Part shown: one piece after another, positions 55,972-64,000 of the stretch | How the letters are laid out: every line of letters starts with the position of its first letter | How positions within the stretch are numbered: the stretch's first letter is position 1 | Assembly (NCBI GenBank): GCA_021773355.1 | Contig: JAJFKE010000002.1 | Coordinates: 1 to 64,000, forward strand | Source of the DNA: Gammaproteobacteria bacterium | GTDB taxonomy: Bacteria; Pseudomonadota; Gammaproteobacteria; Pseudomonadales; Pseudohongiellaceae | Direction: 5' to 3' | DNA length: 64,000 bases | Made by a program: the position numbers and the translations under genes | Notes under the pieces: generated by a model | What the model was told of the DNA's origin: nothing | The model's input: only the letters and a program-made list of their open reading frames with translations | Database searches by the model: none

Positions 55972-56586
55972 ATGTCAGAAAAGCTCCTCTGTAATAATCA
56001 TCCAAACGCAGACGCTATCGCGAGCTGCGATAAGTGCGATATTGCTCTGTGCGGGCTTTGTGGAAACTACATAGACGATTCTGTGTTCTGCGAACGATGT
56101 ACAGAGATTTATGAAACAAAACAGTTTATTTCTGCGCAGTCAGAAAAATTGAAACATTCCCGTAGTACTCTTATAGTCGATAATTCATCAGCAGGAGAAT
56201 TATCAGATTCAAAATCGAAAAAATCGAACTACAAATCATTACAATTGATAGTGATTGTCGCTAGTGTCTCCGTTATCGCTGTTCGTTTGTATTTTTTCAG
56301 CAATCCAATTTCCATTCAACGAGATCCGGAATTGCTGGCTAGAGAACAAGCGCTAACCTCGGTAGTACAGTGCTTGTTAATTTTCAGAGAGATTGGGCTG
56401 CGATTAGAGAGAGAGGGCGACCAAACTGCTGTCGCCGAGCTGCGTTGCGCCGACTCTGATGTTCCCAATATCATAACCATAGACGGAGACAATATTCGAA
56501 TCTCACATCCTAACCCAGCGATCTACGGTTATAGTGAAATATTTGTAACTAATCATGACGCCGAACCAAAATTGACAGCGCTATAG
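55972..56586 (+). CDS. B-box-like zinc-finger membrane protein
   Basis: A 204-residue protein. Residues 7-48 (CNNHPNADAIASCDKCDIAL... CGLCG... CERC) form a cysteine/histidine cluster like B-box or zinc-ribbon sites. A membrane helix follows at about residues 88-108 (LQLIVIVASVSVIAVRLYFF). The C-terminal part (TSVVQCLLIFREIGLRLEREG) lies across the membrane. Such proteins appear next to pilin genes in some gammaproteobacteria. The role is not known. It ends 56 bases before the stop of the convergent RR-EAL gene. Confidence 0.7.
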   Translation: MSEKLLCNNHPNADAIASCDKCDIALCGLCGNYIDDSVFCERCTEIYETKQFISAQSEKLKHSRSTLIVDNSSAGELSDSKSKKSNYKSLQLIVIVASVSVIAVRLYFFSNPISIQRDPELLAREQALTSVVQCLLIFREIGLRLEREGDQTAVAELRCADSDVPNIITIDGDNIRISHPNPAIYGYSEIFVTNHDAEPKLTAL

Positions 56587-56641
56587 AAATACGAAAAGAA
56601 CTCGGGACCGGGACCCTCTGATTACCGCAATGTGTCTGATT

Positions 56642-57859
56642 TCAGTCCCCATTTGGGCCTTTCCAACTATCCAAGAATTCAAGCAGCTCTTCATTGCGCA
56701 TGGGTTTCGCCCAATAAAATCCTTGAACATAGTCCACCCCTAATTCTTGAACCAATTCCCAATCTTCATTGGTCTCTATACCTTCAGCCACAATCTCCAT
56801 ATTGAGCTTCTTTGCGAGCTTAACACTAGATTCAAGAATTGCCTGGGAACCCAAATCCTTAGAGGCGCCTGTCACAAATGACCTATCAATTTTCAACTCG
56901 GTAAAAGGAATGTTTTTAAGTTGGGTTAGAGAAGAATTACCAGTACCAAAATCATCAATCGACAGGCTATAGCCTTTAAGTCGCATACCAATAAGCGCCT
57001 CCAAACAATCCACCTCTATAGTCATAGCTTGCGTTTCGGTTATTTCCAAGACTATTTGTTGAGTGTTAACACCATAATTCGCGGCTGTCTCTACAAGAAA
57101 GCTGCAAAATGCCGGATCGGAAAAAGAATTAACTGAAAAATTAATGGCCATCTTAAGTTTTCGACCCTGTTCTTCCCACTCGGAGGCTTGCATCATCGCT
57201 TTCTTGTATATCAGATTCGTAAGCGGGTCGATCAATTTTGATGATTCTGCCAATGGGATAAACGTGCCTGGCCCTAAAACTCCTCTTTTCTCATTCCACC
57301 ATCGTGCTAATGTCTCTACAGCAACTATCTGGCCGGAACCAACATGTATCATTGGTTGATACACCAGCATCAATTGGTTCTCGGAAGAACCCTTAATACC
57401 ATTTCTTAGATCAGCCTCTGATATGGATTTAGGCGGTAGATACTGCCCCATTTCTCTAGAGGCTGGCTCAAACTTATTCACTAATTGGTCAAGCACTTCA
57501 GGAACCAGTGGCTTATTCAACGCACCGAGCACATTCAATTTATGCAATTTCGCTAGACCCATTGTTGTTTCCAGCATTCGCTTGTCTTCGCCACTGAGCA
57601 AGATAACCCCACCATTAAAATCAGTGTCACCCGCGTGTCGCATAAATTCGGCGCCGTCCATCTCCGGCATATTGAGGTCACAAATAATTATGTCGAATGG
57701 CTTTTCGCAAGTTATCAGTTTGCCTAGCGCGGCGTTGCCATTGCTGGCAGTCTCAATTTTCTCGTGACCAAGATTACTCAGAGCTTTAGCTGTAACCGAA
57801 AGAACAAAAGGGTCATCATCGACCAACAATATGGAAAGACAGTTCGTACCAGTCGTCAT
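56642..57859 (-). CDS. Response regulator with apparently intact EAL domain
   Basis: A 405-residue protein. The receiver domain (1-125) has DDD near 14-16, phosphoacceptor Asp61 (IICDLNMPEMDG) and Lys117. The EAL domain (from about 160) keeps the main catalytic residues: ETL at 182 (variant of EAL), Asn240 in NFSVNSF, TETQ near 274, DDFGTG at 302, KIDRSF at 323, and AEGIET near 358. It should hydrolyse c-di-GMP in the cytoplasm under phosphorelay control. The ATG at 57859 is chosen for GGAGGTG before it; the longer frame to 57979 has no sensible start. It is divergent from the degenerate RR-EAL genes. Confidence 0.88.
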   Translation of the reverse strand: MTTGTNCLSILLVDDDPFVLSVTAKALSNLGHEKIETASNGNAALGKLITCEKPFDIIICDLNMPEMDGAEFMRHAGDTDFNGGVILLSGEDKRMLETTMGLAKLHKLNVLGALNKPLVPEVLDQLVNKFEPASREMGQYLPPKSISEADLRNGIKGSSENQLMLVYQPMIHVGSGQIVAVETLARWWNEKRGVLGPGTFIPLAESSKLIDPLTNLIYKKAMMQASEWEEQGRKLKMAINFSVNSFSDPAFCSFLVETAANYGVNTQQIVLEITETQAMTIEVDCLEALIGMRLKGYSLSIDDFGTGNSSLTQLKNIPFTELKIDRSFVTGASKDLGSQAILESSVKLAKKLNMEIVAEGIETNEDWELVQELGVDYVQGFYWAKPMRNEELLEFLDSWKGPNGD

Positions 57860-58381
57860 TCTAGAACACCTCCAAAATTTAACCCAAATAATTACATCTA
57901 CAAGCACGCAGCACTCTGACTGACAGCACCTTGACTGATAGTCCAGAGACGTGAGGATTGAAACTGTTTCACAAGCCATGTGCCTCTTGTCTCAATTTGT
58001 AACGAACAATAGTACATTACGACAGGCAGCCTCAAAATATTTAGCTTTTTGAACATCATTTGACATTTTCCCATGATTCTTATTGAACCTGAGTTTCAAA
58101 CAACGGGCTGACAAACCAATAAATACGACTTCACACATTGTGATTGAATAAAACTTAAGTTTTTTAGCGCTTCTGTCGTCGTATCTATAGATTTCCGGCC
58201 CGGGATGTATCAAAACCAGATGACGCATTCAATTGTATGGTAGATGAGAGCTTTCACCTGACTATGTGTTAAACGACGTTAAATGTGCTGTAGCAGATTA
58301 GCAATCTCTGGACCGGGCTATAAGCTTCGTACTAGAGAAAGCTGTCAGCAGAGCATAATATGAATTCAAAGGTCAAATGAC
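57860..58381. other. Gene-free divergent region of 520 bases
   Basis: The longest stretch without a confident gene. TGACTGACAG and TGACTGATAG (57917, 57932) are direct repeats 15 bases apart near the RR-EAL gene start and may bind a regulator. A minus-strand 78-codon frame at 57992-58228 has no ribosome site and was not accepted. Both flanking promoters must be here. Confidence 0.5.
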
Positions 58382-59575
58382 GTGAACTCAATTGAAAATC
58401 CACAACCAGCTCTAAAGGTACTAATCGTCGATGATGATACTTTCATAGCCGATGTGCTAAAAAGCGTTGCTGAAAGATTAGCCTGCAGCGTCATTTGTAT
58501 TCACGATGGAAAAGATGTGGGAACTGCGTTACTCGCTTACAAACCAGATGTAATATTTCTCGACTTGGTATTACCCGGATTCGATGGAGTTGAGATCATT
58601 CAGCTGCTCGCCGGAGCAGGGTGCAAAGCGAAAATAGTCCTGATGAGTGGACTAGACAAGAGAACACTATCGTCAGTTAGTGAATTCGCACGAAAATGCG
58701 GACTAGATTTTATGGAGGCAGTCACCAAGCCATTTGCTGCCGGTCAGGTTGAAAGTATTCTGCAGCCTCTACAAGCAGCACAAAAGAGTTCGGTAGAAAT
58801 AGCTGCAATTGGTCAGACCGCAACAAGCTTCGGGCCCCACATACTATACGAACCGGAATTGCACCTAGACGACACCCCAGCTAACTCTCTAGACTGGGTC
58901 AGAGCCAGCCTTGTATGGCAAATGGATGACAATATAGATTTAGCTATCGGCAGCATTTTTACAGACTCAGCTAAACCGAAATTGGCGAAAGGGCTTATCG
59001 AGTTTACTCTCAGAGCAATACTTGCCGACAAACCCATCCTCAATAAAGAAGGTAAGATAGTCGGAATTAAGCTAGCCATTTCGGATACCTTATTATCAGA
59101 TCAGACAGTTCCCGACTTTTTGGAAAATATTGTTAAGCGCGCAGAATTATCGCAGCAATCGGTAATGTTTGAGATTGAAGAAAACACAATTATTGATTCT
59201 TCTGAAACCAGATTCGATGTTCTCTCTAGATTAAAGATTAAGGGTTTTAAATTAGCGGTTAGCATCAGGGAGGAAAACGATAAAGTATTGTCTATCCTTG
59301 GGAAATTACCAATTGACGAGTTGGTAATTGATATGAAGGGACGCAACTATAGTCAAAACTCAATTGGCAATGCAGAAACCGAATTCCAGGTTGGCTCTTT
59401 GGTCTCATATGCATCAAAGGCCGACCTGGTAACATCCGTAAAAAATGTTTACAACGAGCAACAACTTTCATTCGCTAAAAATTGCAGACTTGCGAAAGCC
59501 AGTGGGCACTATTTCCAAGCACCAGCAGACAGCGTTACGGTTGGCGAATTCTATAACCACAGCAAATATGCCTGA
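58382..59575 (+). CDS. Response regulator with degenerate EAL domain (1)
   Basis: A 397-residue protein starting with GTG. The receiver is normal: VDDDT near 16, Asp61 (IFLDLVLPGFDG), Lys near 116. The C-terminal part keeps the EAL fold pattern but not its active site. The EAL motif cannot be found (RASLVWQ at that place), DDFGTG reads SIREEN, KIDRSF reads VIDMKG, and EGIET is lost. It should not cleave c-di-GMP; it may bind it or act as a protein-protein module. It is followed by the second degenerate copy after 101 bases on the same strand. Confidence 0.82.
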   Translation: MNSIENPQPALKVLIVDDDTFIADVLKSVAERLACSVICIHDGKDVGTALLAYKPDVIFLDLVLPGFDGVEIIQLLAGAGCKAKIVLMSGLDKRTLSSVSEFARKCGLDFMEAVTKPFAAGQVESILQPLQAAQKSSVEIAAIGQTATSFGPHILYEPELHLDDTPANSLDWVRASLVWQMDDNIDLAIGSIFTDSAKPKLAKGLIEFTLRAILADKPILNKEGKIVGIKLAISDTLLSDQTVPDFLENIVKRAELSQQSVMFEIEENTIIDSSETRFDVLSRLKIKGFKLAVSIREENDKVLSILGKLPIDELVIDMKGRNYSQNSIGNAETEFQVGSLVSYASKADLVTSVKNVYNEQQLSFAKNCRLAKASGHYFQAPADSVTVGEFYNHSKYA

Positions 59576-59676
59576 CACCCTGAAAACCATACCTATTCAC
59601 AAGAAAGTAGGAGAAGTGGTGTGTCAACCAAAACAACCAAGCCATAGTCCTCAAATACTAAGTACGGAGGAATTTG

Positions 59677-60915
59677 ATGAATAATTCTAGACCTATGACC
59701 AATAGTAGCCAAGATATCAATTTCCTGGTGATTGACGATGAGGCTTTCGTTCTGAATGTGACAGTGAAGGCTCTACAACAACTCGGCCATGAGAGAATTG
59801 ATACCGCAAGCAACGGGCTTGAAGCGCTAAATATGCTATCTGAGTCGACGTCGCCCTACGATGTTATTATTTGCGACCTCAATATGCCGCAGATGGATGG
59901 CATTGAATTCATACACCATGCCAAACAAAGAAATTACGGTGGCGGCCTAATCCTCCTGAGCGGTGAAGACAGGCGAATTTTGGAGATGACTAGGAATTTG
60001 GCAACAACACAGGATTTGAATATTCTTGGCTCCATCACAAAACCGGTGTCACTTCCATTGCTGGAGGATATTCTTTGCCAATATACACCTAATATCTCTG
60101 ATCTACAGAACGACGAGCAACAGCAAGCGCTTGACGAAGAGGAACTGATAGCCGCTATAGAAGGAGAATGTAACGAGCTGCTGTTATTCTACCAACCCAT
60201 AGCACATATCAGATCCGGGGATATAACGGCGGTGCAGACGGTCCCTAAATGGCAACACACATCCAGAGGTACTCTTGAGCCACACACTTTCTTGCCATTA
60301 GCAGAACAATGTGGCGTTGCTGAAAAATTGACTTTAAAAATTTATGATAAGGCCATTAAGCAAGCCGCTGAATGGAAATCCAGTGGAATTTTTTTGCAAA
60401 ATTTTATTGGCGTCTCTCCGAATTCTCTAACAGATAAGCACCTGGTTGAATTCCTATTAGAAAAACCACAAGAGATGGGCATCGTTCACAAGCACATGAA
60501 TCTAGTATTCACGGAGAGACAATTAGAAAGCAACAGCATTGATATTACCGAAATTTTAATGCGATTCCATTTCAGGAAAATTGGTATAGCCATTGACGAC
60601 TTCAGCATGAGTGATGTGATCATGGAAAGTATCAAGGTCTTTCCTTACTCGAAGCTGGGTATTGACAGAAACCTACTCAATTCCCCTGATAACGAAGCAA
60701 AGCTTAAGTCAGTAATGGGAGCAAATAATGGTCTGGCTAAAAGCCTGAATACGGAAATTTCTATCCATAATATTCAGACAGCAGAAGATTGGAATTTTGC
60801 CGAAGAGTTGGGTTTCGACTATGCGCAGGGAAATTTCTGCTCAAAGCCTTTAGCAAACCGTGGTTTACTAGAATTTATCGAGAACTGGTCTCCTCCTCCG
60901 CGTCGCATACAATAA
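59677..60915 (+). CDS. Response regulator with degenerate EAL domain (2)
   Basis: A 412-residue protein. The receiver keeps VIDDE near 19 and Asp67 (IICDLNMPQMDG). The EAL-like part is closer to the intact protein at 56642 (LLFYQPIAHIRSGDI, TFLPLAEQC), but EAL reads QTV, TETQ reads TERQ, and AEGIET reads HNIQT; DDF and GIDRN are kept. The metal-binding glutamates are therefore missing, so catalysis is unlikely. ATG at 59677 is chosen with GGAGG before it rather than the TTG three bases earlier. It probably arose by duplication of the 56642 type. Confidence 0.84.
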   Translation: MNNSRPMTNSSQDINFLVIDDEAFVLNVTVKALQQLGHERIDTASNGLEALNMLSESTSPYDVIICDLNMPQMDGIEFIHHAKQRNYGGGLILLSGEDRRILEMTRNLATTQDLNILGSITKPVSLPLLEDILCQYTPNISDLQNDEQQQALDEEELIAAIEGECNELLLFYQPIAHIRSGDITAVQTVPKWQHTSRGTLEPHTFLPLAEQCGVAEKLTLKIYDKAIKQAAEWKSSGIFLQNFIGVSPNSLTDKHLVEFLLEKPQEMGIVHKHMNLVFTERQLESNSIDITEILMRFHFRKIGIAIDDFSMSDVIMESIKVFPYSKLGIDRNLLNSPDNEAKLKSVMGANNGLAKSLNTEISIHNIQTAEDWNFAEELGFDYAQGNFCSKPLANRGLLEFIENWSPPPRRIQ

Positions 60916-60959
60916 GTGAACCATTCTTGCATCGAATAGTCAGGATAAGATAGTCTGCT

Positions 60960-61955
60960 TTATTTGATGCCCAAACCATCGTGTCTATTTAGAAAGGCAT
61001 CACTGAAAATTTGCTGCGAAGAGGCCCCAGCAAGAAAAACCTGTTTCCTCATTTTCTGAACCAATCTGGGATTTCCGCACAAATAAACCTGCCAGTTGTT
61101 CAGGCGTGGCCACTCATGGGCAATTTTTTCTTCAATGTCCATATTGGAACAGGAATCATTATGATAGCTATCAGATACGATTTCGTGATAGCGAAGTTGT
61201 GGATAAGCTGCTTCCAAATTTCTTAGTGCTTTGTGCAGGTATAGTTCCTCTCGACACTTTGCACTATGCAGCAGATTGATTTCACCAAGATGCTTGCGCT
61301 CTAATGCATCGCGCAAGATACCATAAATGGGAGCTAGCCCCGTTCCTGTAGCCGCCAGTAAGATTGATTGCCGCACGTGTTCAGGCGCAAAGAAGCAATT
61401 ACCAGTTGGTTTTGTGATAACAAGCTGTTGACCTCGGCTAAGCTGCTCATGGGCCCAGGTGCTCACATAACCACCTTCCACCTTTGCAATTTGTATAATC
61501 AGTGACTCATCTTCGGTCGGCAAGCTGGACAGAGAGTAGCAGCGCCCTTCTTCCACGTCTTCTCCAGGTCGATCGCACCAGAGCGTGATGAACTGACCCG
61601 CTTGATAGTTCAGTTGAATATCAGGCACAAGATGAACTTCCAATACATTAGCAGAGCGCTGTATTAATTTTTCCACGCGCGCGCCGCAGCGATCTAGTTC
61701 GAAGTTTTCGATCACCAGATCTTGATCCGGGTAGCATCTACAAGCCAGAAAAAAGTTCTGCTGCTTAAGCGTTTCTTTTAACCCTGCCTGAGCGATATCC
61801 GGAGGTTCTCCATCAATAGCCTGGGTGATGCAACTTTGACAAACTCCAGCCCGACAACTATAAGGAACCTTAGTACCAACACTTAGCAGAGCATCAAGCA
61901 CGCTCTGGCCAGTATTAACAGCTATTCTATTATTCCCAATACTGATCGTTGCCAT
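60960..61955 (-). CDS. Ferredoxin-NAD(P)H reductase (2Fe-2S plus flavin)
   Basis: A 331-residue cytoplasmic oxidoreductase. The N-terminal plant-type ferredoxin has CRAGVCQSC (cysteines of the 2Fe-2S site) with the fourth Cys in FFLACRC. An FAD domain (GRCYSLSS) and an NAD(P) domain (LLAATGTGLAPIYGIL, YLCGNPRLV) follow. It follows the truncated hemoglobin gene by 29 bases on the same strand and is probably its reductase. Such reductases pair with many oxygenases. The window's copper proteins are periplasmic, so they are not its direct partner. Confidence 0.87.
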   Translation of the reverse strand: MATISIGNNRIAVNTGQSVLDALLSVGTKVPYSCRAGVCQSCITQAIDGEPPDIAQAGLKETLKQQNFFLACRCYPDQDLVIENFELDRCGARVEKLIQRSANVLEVHLVPDIQLNYQAGQFITLWCDRPGEDVEEGRCYSLSSLPTEDESLIIQIAKVEGGYVSTWAHEQLSRGQQLVITKPTGNCFFAPEHVRQSILLAATGTGLAPIYGILRDALERKHLGEINLLHSAKCREELYLHKALRNLEAAYPQLRYHEIVSDSYHNDSCSNMDIEEKIAHEWPRLNNWQVYLCGNPRLVQKMRKQVFLAGASSQQIFSDAFLNRHDGLGIK

Positions 61956-61984
61956 CGTCGGATTTGCTTATAGACCGCTAAGAA

Positions 61985-62350
61985 CTAGCGATTCAATACG
62001 TCTTCCCGCACCGAGTCGGCAATTTTTGCGACTTCCCCGATGTCAGAGCTTTCAACGCCTAGTTCAGACAGCGTATCTGCCAGATTTTCCACAACTGCGT
62101 TAAAGTGACGTTCAACCAGGCCACGGGCAACAAGATGTTTATGTGCTTCACGCATATCTTTTCCGGTATAGTTATTTGGACCTCCAAAGGCCATGGTTAA
62201 AAACGCTTTTTGTTTAGCAATTTGATTGTCCATATCTACACCGTCGAAGAAGTCATTAATACGATTATCGCTAAGCACCTTGCGATAAAAAATATCTACT
62301 GCAGCATCCACGGCTGGCTCGCCACCAATACGTTCAAATAAGTTAGTCAT
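61985..62350 (-). CDS. Truncated hemoglobin, group I
   Basis: A 121-residue 2-on-2 globin. The proximal His is in REAHKHLV, the distal side has FYRKVLSDNRINDFFDGVDM with Tyr22 (B10 type) and Gln/Lys nearby, and AFGGPNNYTGKDM is the family loop. It binds O2 and NO; group I members detoxify NO to nitrate when a reductase supplies electrons. The adjacent flavin/2Fe-2S reductase gene would provide this, a two-gene counterpart of flavohemoglobin. Normal length. Confidence 0.9.
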   Translation of the reverse strand: MTNLFERIGGEPAVDAAVDIFYRKVLSDNRINDFFDGVDMDNQIAKQKAFLTMAFGGPNNYTGKDMREAHKHLVARGLVERHFNAVVENLADTLSELGVESSDIGEVAKIADSVREDVLNR

Positions 62351-62461
62351 GTTTTCTTCTCCAGTGTTGGGTATAAACTCACCCGTTTTAAGTATGATTG
62401 CATCTACAACAAAGCAATATTTATGCCATGAAAATCTGTGTTGGTTCTAAATACCTTTGCC

Positions 62462-62617
62462 CTACAAAGGCAAGTTCTTGAAAAGCACAGCTGAAAAAAG
62501 CGTCAACCAGAGCAGTCCCTTGACTAAAAAAAACAAGAAGGAGATTCCAAGAATTTTTTTCACCCAGACAGGTCTTCTGGTCAATGCCGTTTTATAATGC
62601 TGTATCAGGTAACTCAA
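62462..62617 (-). CDS. Small membrane protein of 51 residues with TTG start
   Basis: Reverse-strand frame from TTG 62617 to TAG 62462, too short for the usual gene callers. GAGGAA stands five bases before the TTG. The protein reads SYLIQHYKTALTRRP at first, then a membrane helix ILGISFLFFLVKGLLWL and a short tail. The KGLLWL-type helix recurs in small unassigned membrane proteins of gammaproteobacteria, as I recall. It lies 43 bases after cheB and before the hemoglobin gene. The stop overlaps a small hairpin (CCTTTG/CAAAGG). Function unknown. Confidence 0.6.
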   Translation of the reverse strand: MSYLIQHYKTALTRRPVWVKKILGISFLFFLVKGLLWLTLFSAVLFKNLPL

Positions 62618-62660
62618 AATTGTTCCTCAGTATGTAGATCGCAATCGTGACAATTGATTT

Positions 62661-63755
62661 TCAGAATGAGTTAATTAGCTGCGATCCAATGCTTTCCAGA
62701 GAGATAACTTTCTGCGCAGCGCCCAGCTCAACAGCTGACCCTGGCATACCCCAAACGACACTGCTGGCTTCATCTTGAGCGATAGTTTTAGCCCCACTGT
62801 CCAGCATATCTTTCAAACCCTGCGCACCATCTTTACCCATGCCGGTAAGAATAACTCCAACAGAATTTGGTCCGGCACTATTCGCCACCGATCTAAACAA
62901 AACATCAACACTCGGCTTATGCCGATTTACGGGAACATCATCATTGAGTTTACATCGCCACCGCGCCCCATCTTTTACTACCAAAAGGTGTTTATTACCC
63001 GGCGAGATGTAGGCATGCCCAGGCAATATCATGTCACCGTCCTTGGCCTCACTAACGGTTATTGCGCATCTTTTATTCACGCGCTCCGCAAACGCCTTAC
63101 TAAAGGTTTCTGGAATATGCTGAGTAACCACGATTCCTGGTGTGCTGATAGGCAGAGTTTCAAGTATTTCACTAATGGCTTCGGTACCTCCAGTAGAGGC
63201 TCCTATGGCGATAATTTTGTCAGTAGTGCTGAACTGCTTCCTGCTAGAAACCTGGGGGATTATTTTGTCTACCGAATGACGTAGGTTCTGATCATCGTTG
63301 ATGGTACTCGATAGCGATGCCGCCCTTTCCTTATAACCGCGAACCCGAACCGTCGATGCTCCTTTTACTTTACGAATCAGCTCGGCTGAATATTCTTCAA
63401 GTGTGTTACTAATATCAATCTTGGGCTTACACACGAAATCTATAGCGCCATAGTCCAGCGCATCCAGTGTCACACTAGCGCCCTTCTCGGTAAGAGTTGA
63501 AACCATAATTACCGGCATAGGATGCAAGCGCATAAGATTGCGCAGAAAAGTAATCCCATCCATCTTCGGCATCTCTACATCGAGAGTCAGCACGTCAGGA
63601 TGCAGGCGTTTTATCTTCTCCCTGGCAGCATGAGCATCGACTGCTGTTCCTACAACCTCTATTTCGCTATCAGCGGAGAGAATAGTCGTCAGCAGCTTTC
63701 GTACAACAGCAGAGTCATCGACGATCAACACCCTTATTTTATTTCCATTTCTCAT
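62661..63755 (-). CDS. cheB: Chemotaxis methylesterase/glutamine deamidase CheB
   Basis: A 364-residue protein. The receiver has VDDSAVVR near 13 and phosphoacceptor Asp59 ([12 protein letters not shown]). The C-terminal methylesterase has the catalytic Ser in GASTGGTEA, the His in QHIPETF and the Asp in [10 protein letters not shown]. It removes methyl groups from chemoreceptors, with phosphorylation by CheA giving feedback adaptation. The linker is about 50 residues. It follows cheD on the same strand by 37 bases. Other che genes are presumably beyond the right edge. Confidence 0.96.
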   Translation of the reverse strand: MRNGNKIRVLIVDDSAVVRKLLTTILSADSEIEVVGTAVDAHAAREKIKRLHPDVLTLDVEMPKMDGITFLRNLMRLHPMPVIMVSTLTEKGASVTLDALDYGAIDFVCKPKIDISNTLEEYSAELIRKVKGASTVRVRGYKERAASLSSTINDDQNLRHSVDKIIPQVSSRKQFSTTDKIIAIGASTGGTEAISEILETLPISTPGIVVTQHIPETFSKAFAERVNKRCAITVSEAKDGDMILPGHAYISPGNKHLLVVKDGARWRCKLNDDVPVNRHKPSVDVLFRSVANSAGPNSVGVILTGMGKDGAQGLKDMLDSGAKTIAQDEASSVVWGMPGSAVELGAAQKVISLESIGSQLINSF

Positions 63756-63792
63756 TGTAAATACTTCCTATGGGCTAATTAGGTCCGTGCTT

Positions 63793-64000
63793 CTAGAACA
63801 GCTCAATCTCTCCGCTAACCTGCTCCTTACTAATAGAATCGAAATACTTTCGCTCTCTATCTTGAATTGTAGTGTTATGAAGCGTTCTCAATCTTTTGAC
63901 CATGACTTTTCCTGTCGCTGGGAAGAAATTAACTTTCCTCGGATAAATCAGCCCAAGATCTGAGCTCTCTAATGTTATTCCTTCAGCAAACAGGAAGGTT
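63793..64000 (-). CDS. cheD: Chemoreceptor deamidase CheD, C-terminal part (cut by window edge)
   Basis: The reverse strand encodes LESSDLGLIYPRKVNFFP, then ATGKVMVKRL and a charged tail ending at TAG 63793. YPRKV.FFP.TGKV is the conserved CheD end. CheD deamidates receptor glutamines and binds CheC or CheY in some species. The N-terminal part lies beyond the window. Order cheD-cheB is common. Confidence 0.88.
   Translation of the reverse strand, partial: TFLFAEGITLESSDLGLIYPRKVNFFPATGKVMVKRLRTLHNTTIQDRERKYFDSISKEQVSGEIELF

Noticed and set aside
57992-58228. 78-codon minus-strand frame MRHLVLIHPGPEIYRYDD...
   Set aside because: No ribosome site, no family pattern, and it lies in a divergent promoter region.
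1-64000. CRISPR arrays, phage genes, rRNA operons
   Set aside because: No regularly spaced repeats, Cas, capsid/terminase or rRNA sequence was found when reading both strands.

Overview
The window looks like chromosome of an aerobic, probably marine, gammaproteobacterium. The evidence is the order birA - coaX - SPOR protein - tRNA-Tyr - tRNA-Gly - tRNA-Thr - tuf on the minus strand at the left end, with CCA encoded in each tRNA, plus paired cheB/cheD, type IV pilins and response regulator-EAL proteins at the right end. Base composition is moderate, and many genes have clear GGAG-type ribosome sites and strong hairpin terminators. No rRNA, CRISPR array, phage or transposase gene is visible.

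Layout. 1-5.0 kb: translation and cofactor genes and a CstA transporter. 5.3-16 kb: exported copper/heme proteins. Three fuse redoxin, cytochrome c and a PHM-like copper monooxygenase fold. With them are a PAL-like six-bladed propeller protein, a HupE/UreJ-like membrane protein and a nuclease-fold protein without its catalytic motif. 16-28 kb: a scavenging set of exported or lipid-anchored amide and peptide hydrolases (amidohydrolase, penicillin-acylase type Ntn hydrolase, gamma-glutamyltransferase, M19 dipeptidase, M14 peptidase), a cupin, and a nitroreductase with the iodotyrosine deiodinase signature. 28-29.3 kb: a small patch of orphan genes, one with a frameshift at a G7 run. 29-46 kb: an FG-GAP protein, two PDLSGIW-type secreted proteins, a beta-hydroxyacid dehydrogenase, a second YtcJ-like amidohydrolase, a Ser/Thr kinase, a thioesterase, a DUF1631 protein, a serine hydrolase pseudogene interrupted by a 202-bp MITE-like element, an MFS carrier and a fourth redoxin-heme-copper protein. 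47-51.7 kb: a secreted Ig-like protein, two tandem compact heme-copper proteins and a cupin. 51.8-64 kb: a STAND NTPase, two pilins, a zinc-finger membrane protein, three response regulator-EAL proteins (one intact, two degenerate), a truncated hemoglobin with a flavin/2Fe-2S reductase, a 51-residue membrane protein, CheB and CheD.

The most unusual feature is the concentration of six PHM-like copper proteins fused to c-type heme, near a PAL-like protein that keeps three histidines at the positions expected for the PAL zinc site. In animals PHM and PAL together convert glycine-extended peptides to amides by oxidative cleavage of a C-N bond. I infer, without proof, a periplasmic oxidative N-dealkylation or amidation-like system in which the fused heme may replace ascorbate as electron donor. 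The nearby amide hydrolases and peptidases would fit as downstream or parallel steps. One paralogue (44913-46679) has lost the CuM His-X-His, and one (14270-16015) has lost both redoxin-region cysteines, so the family has diversified here.
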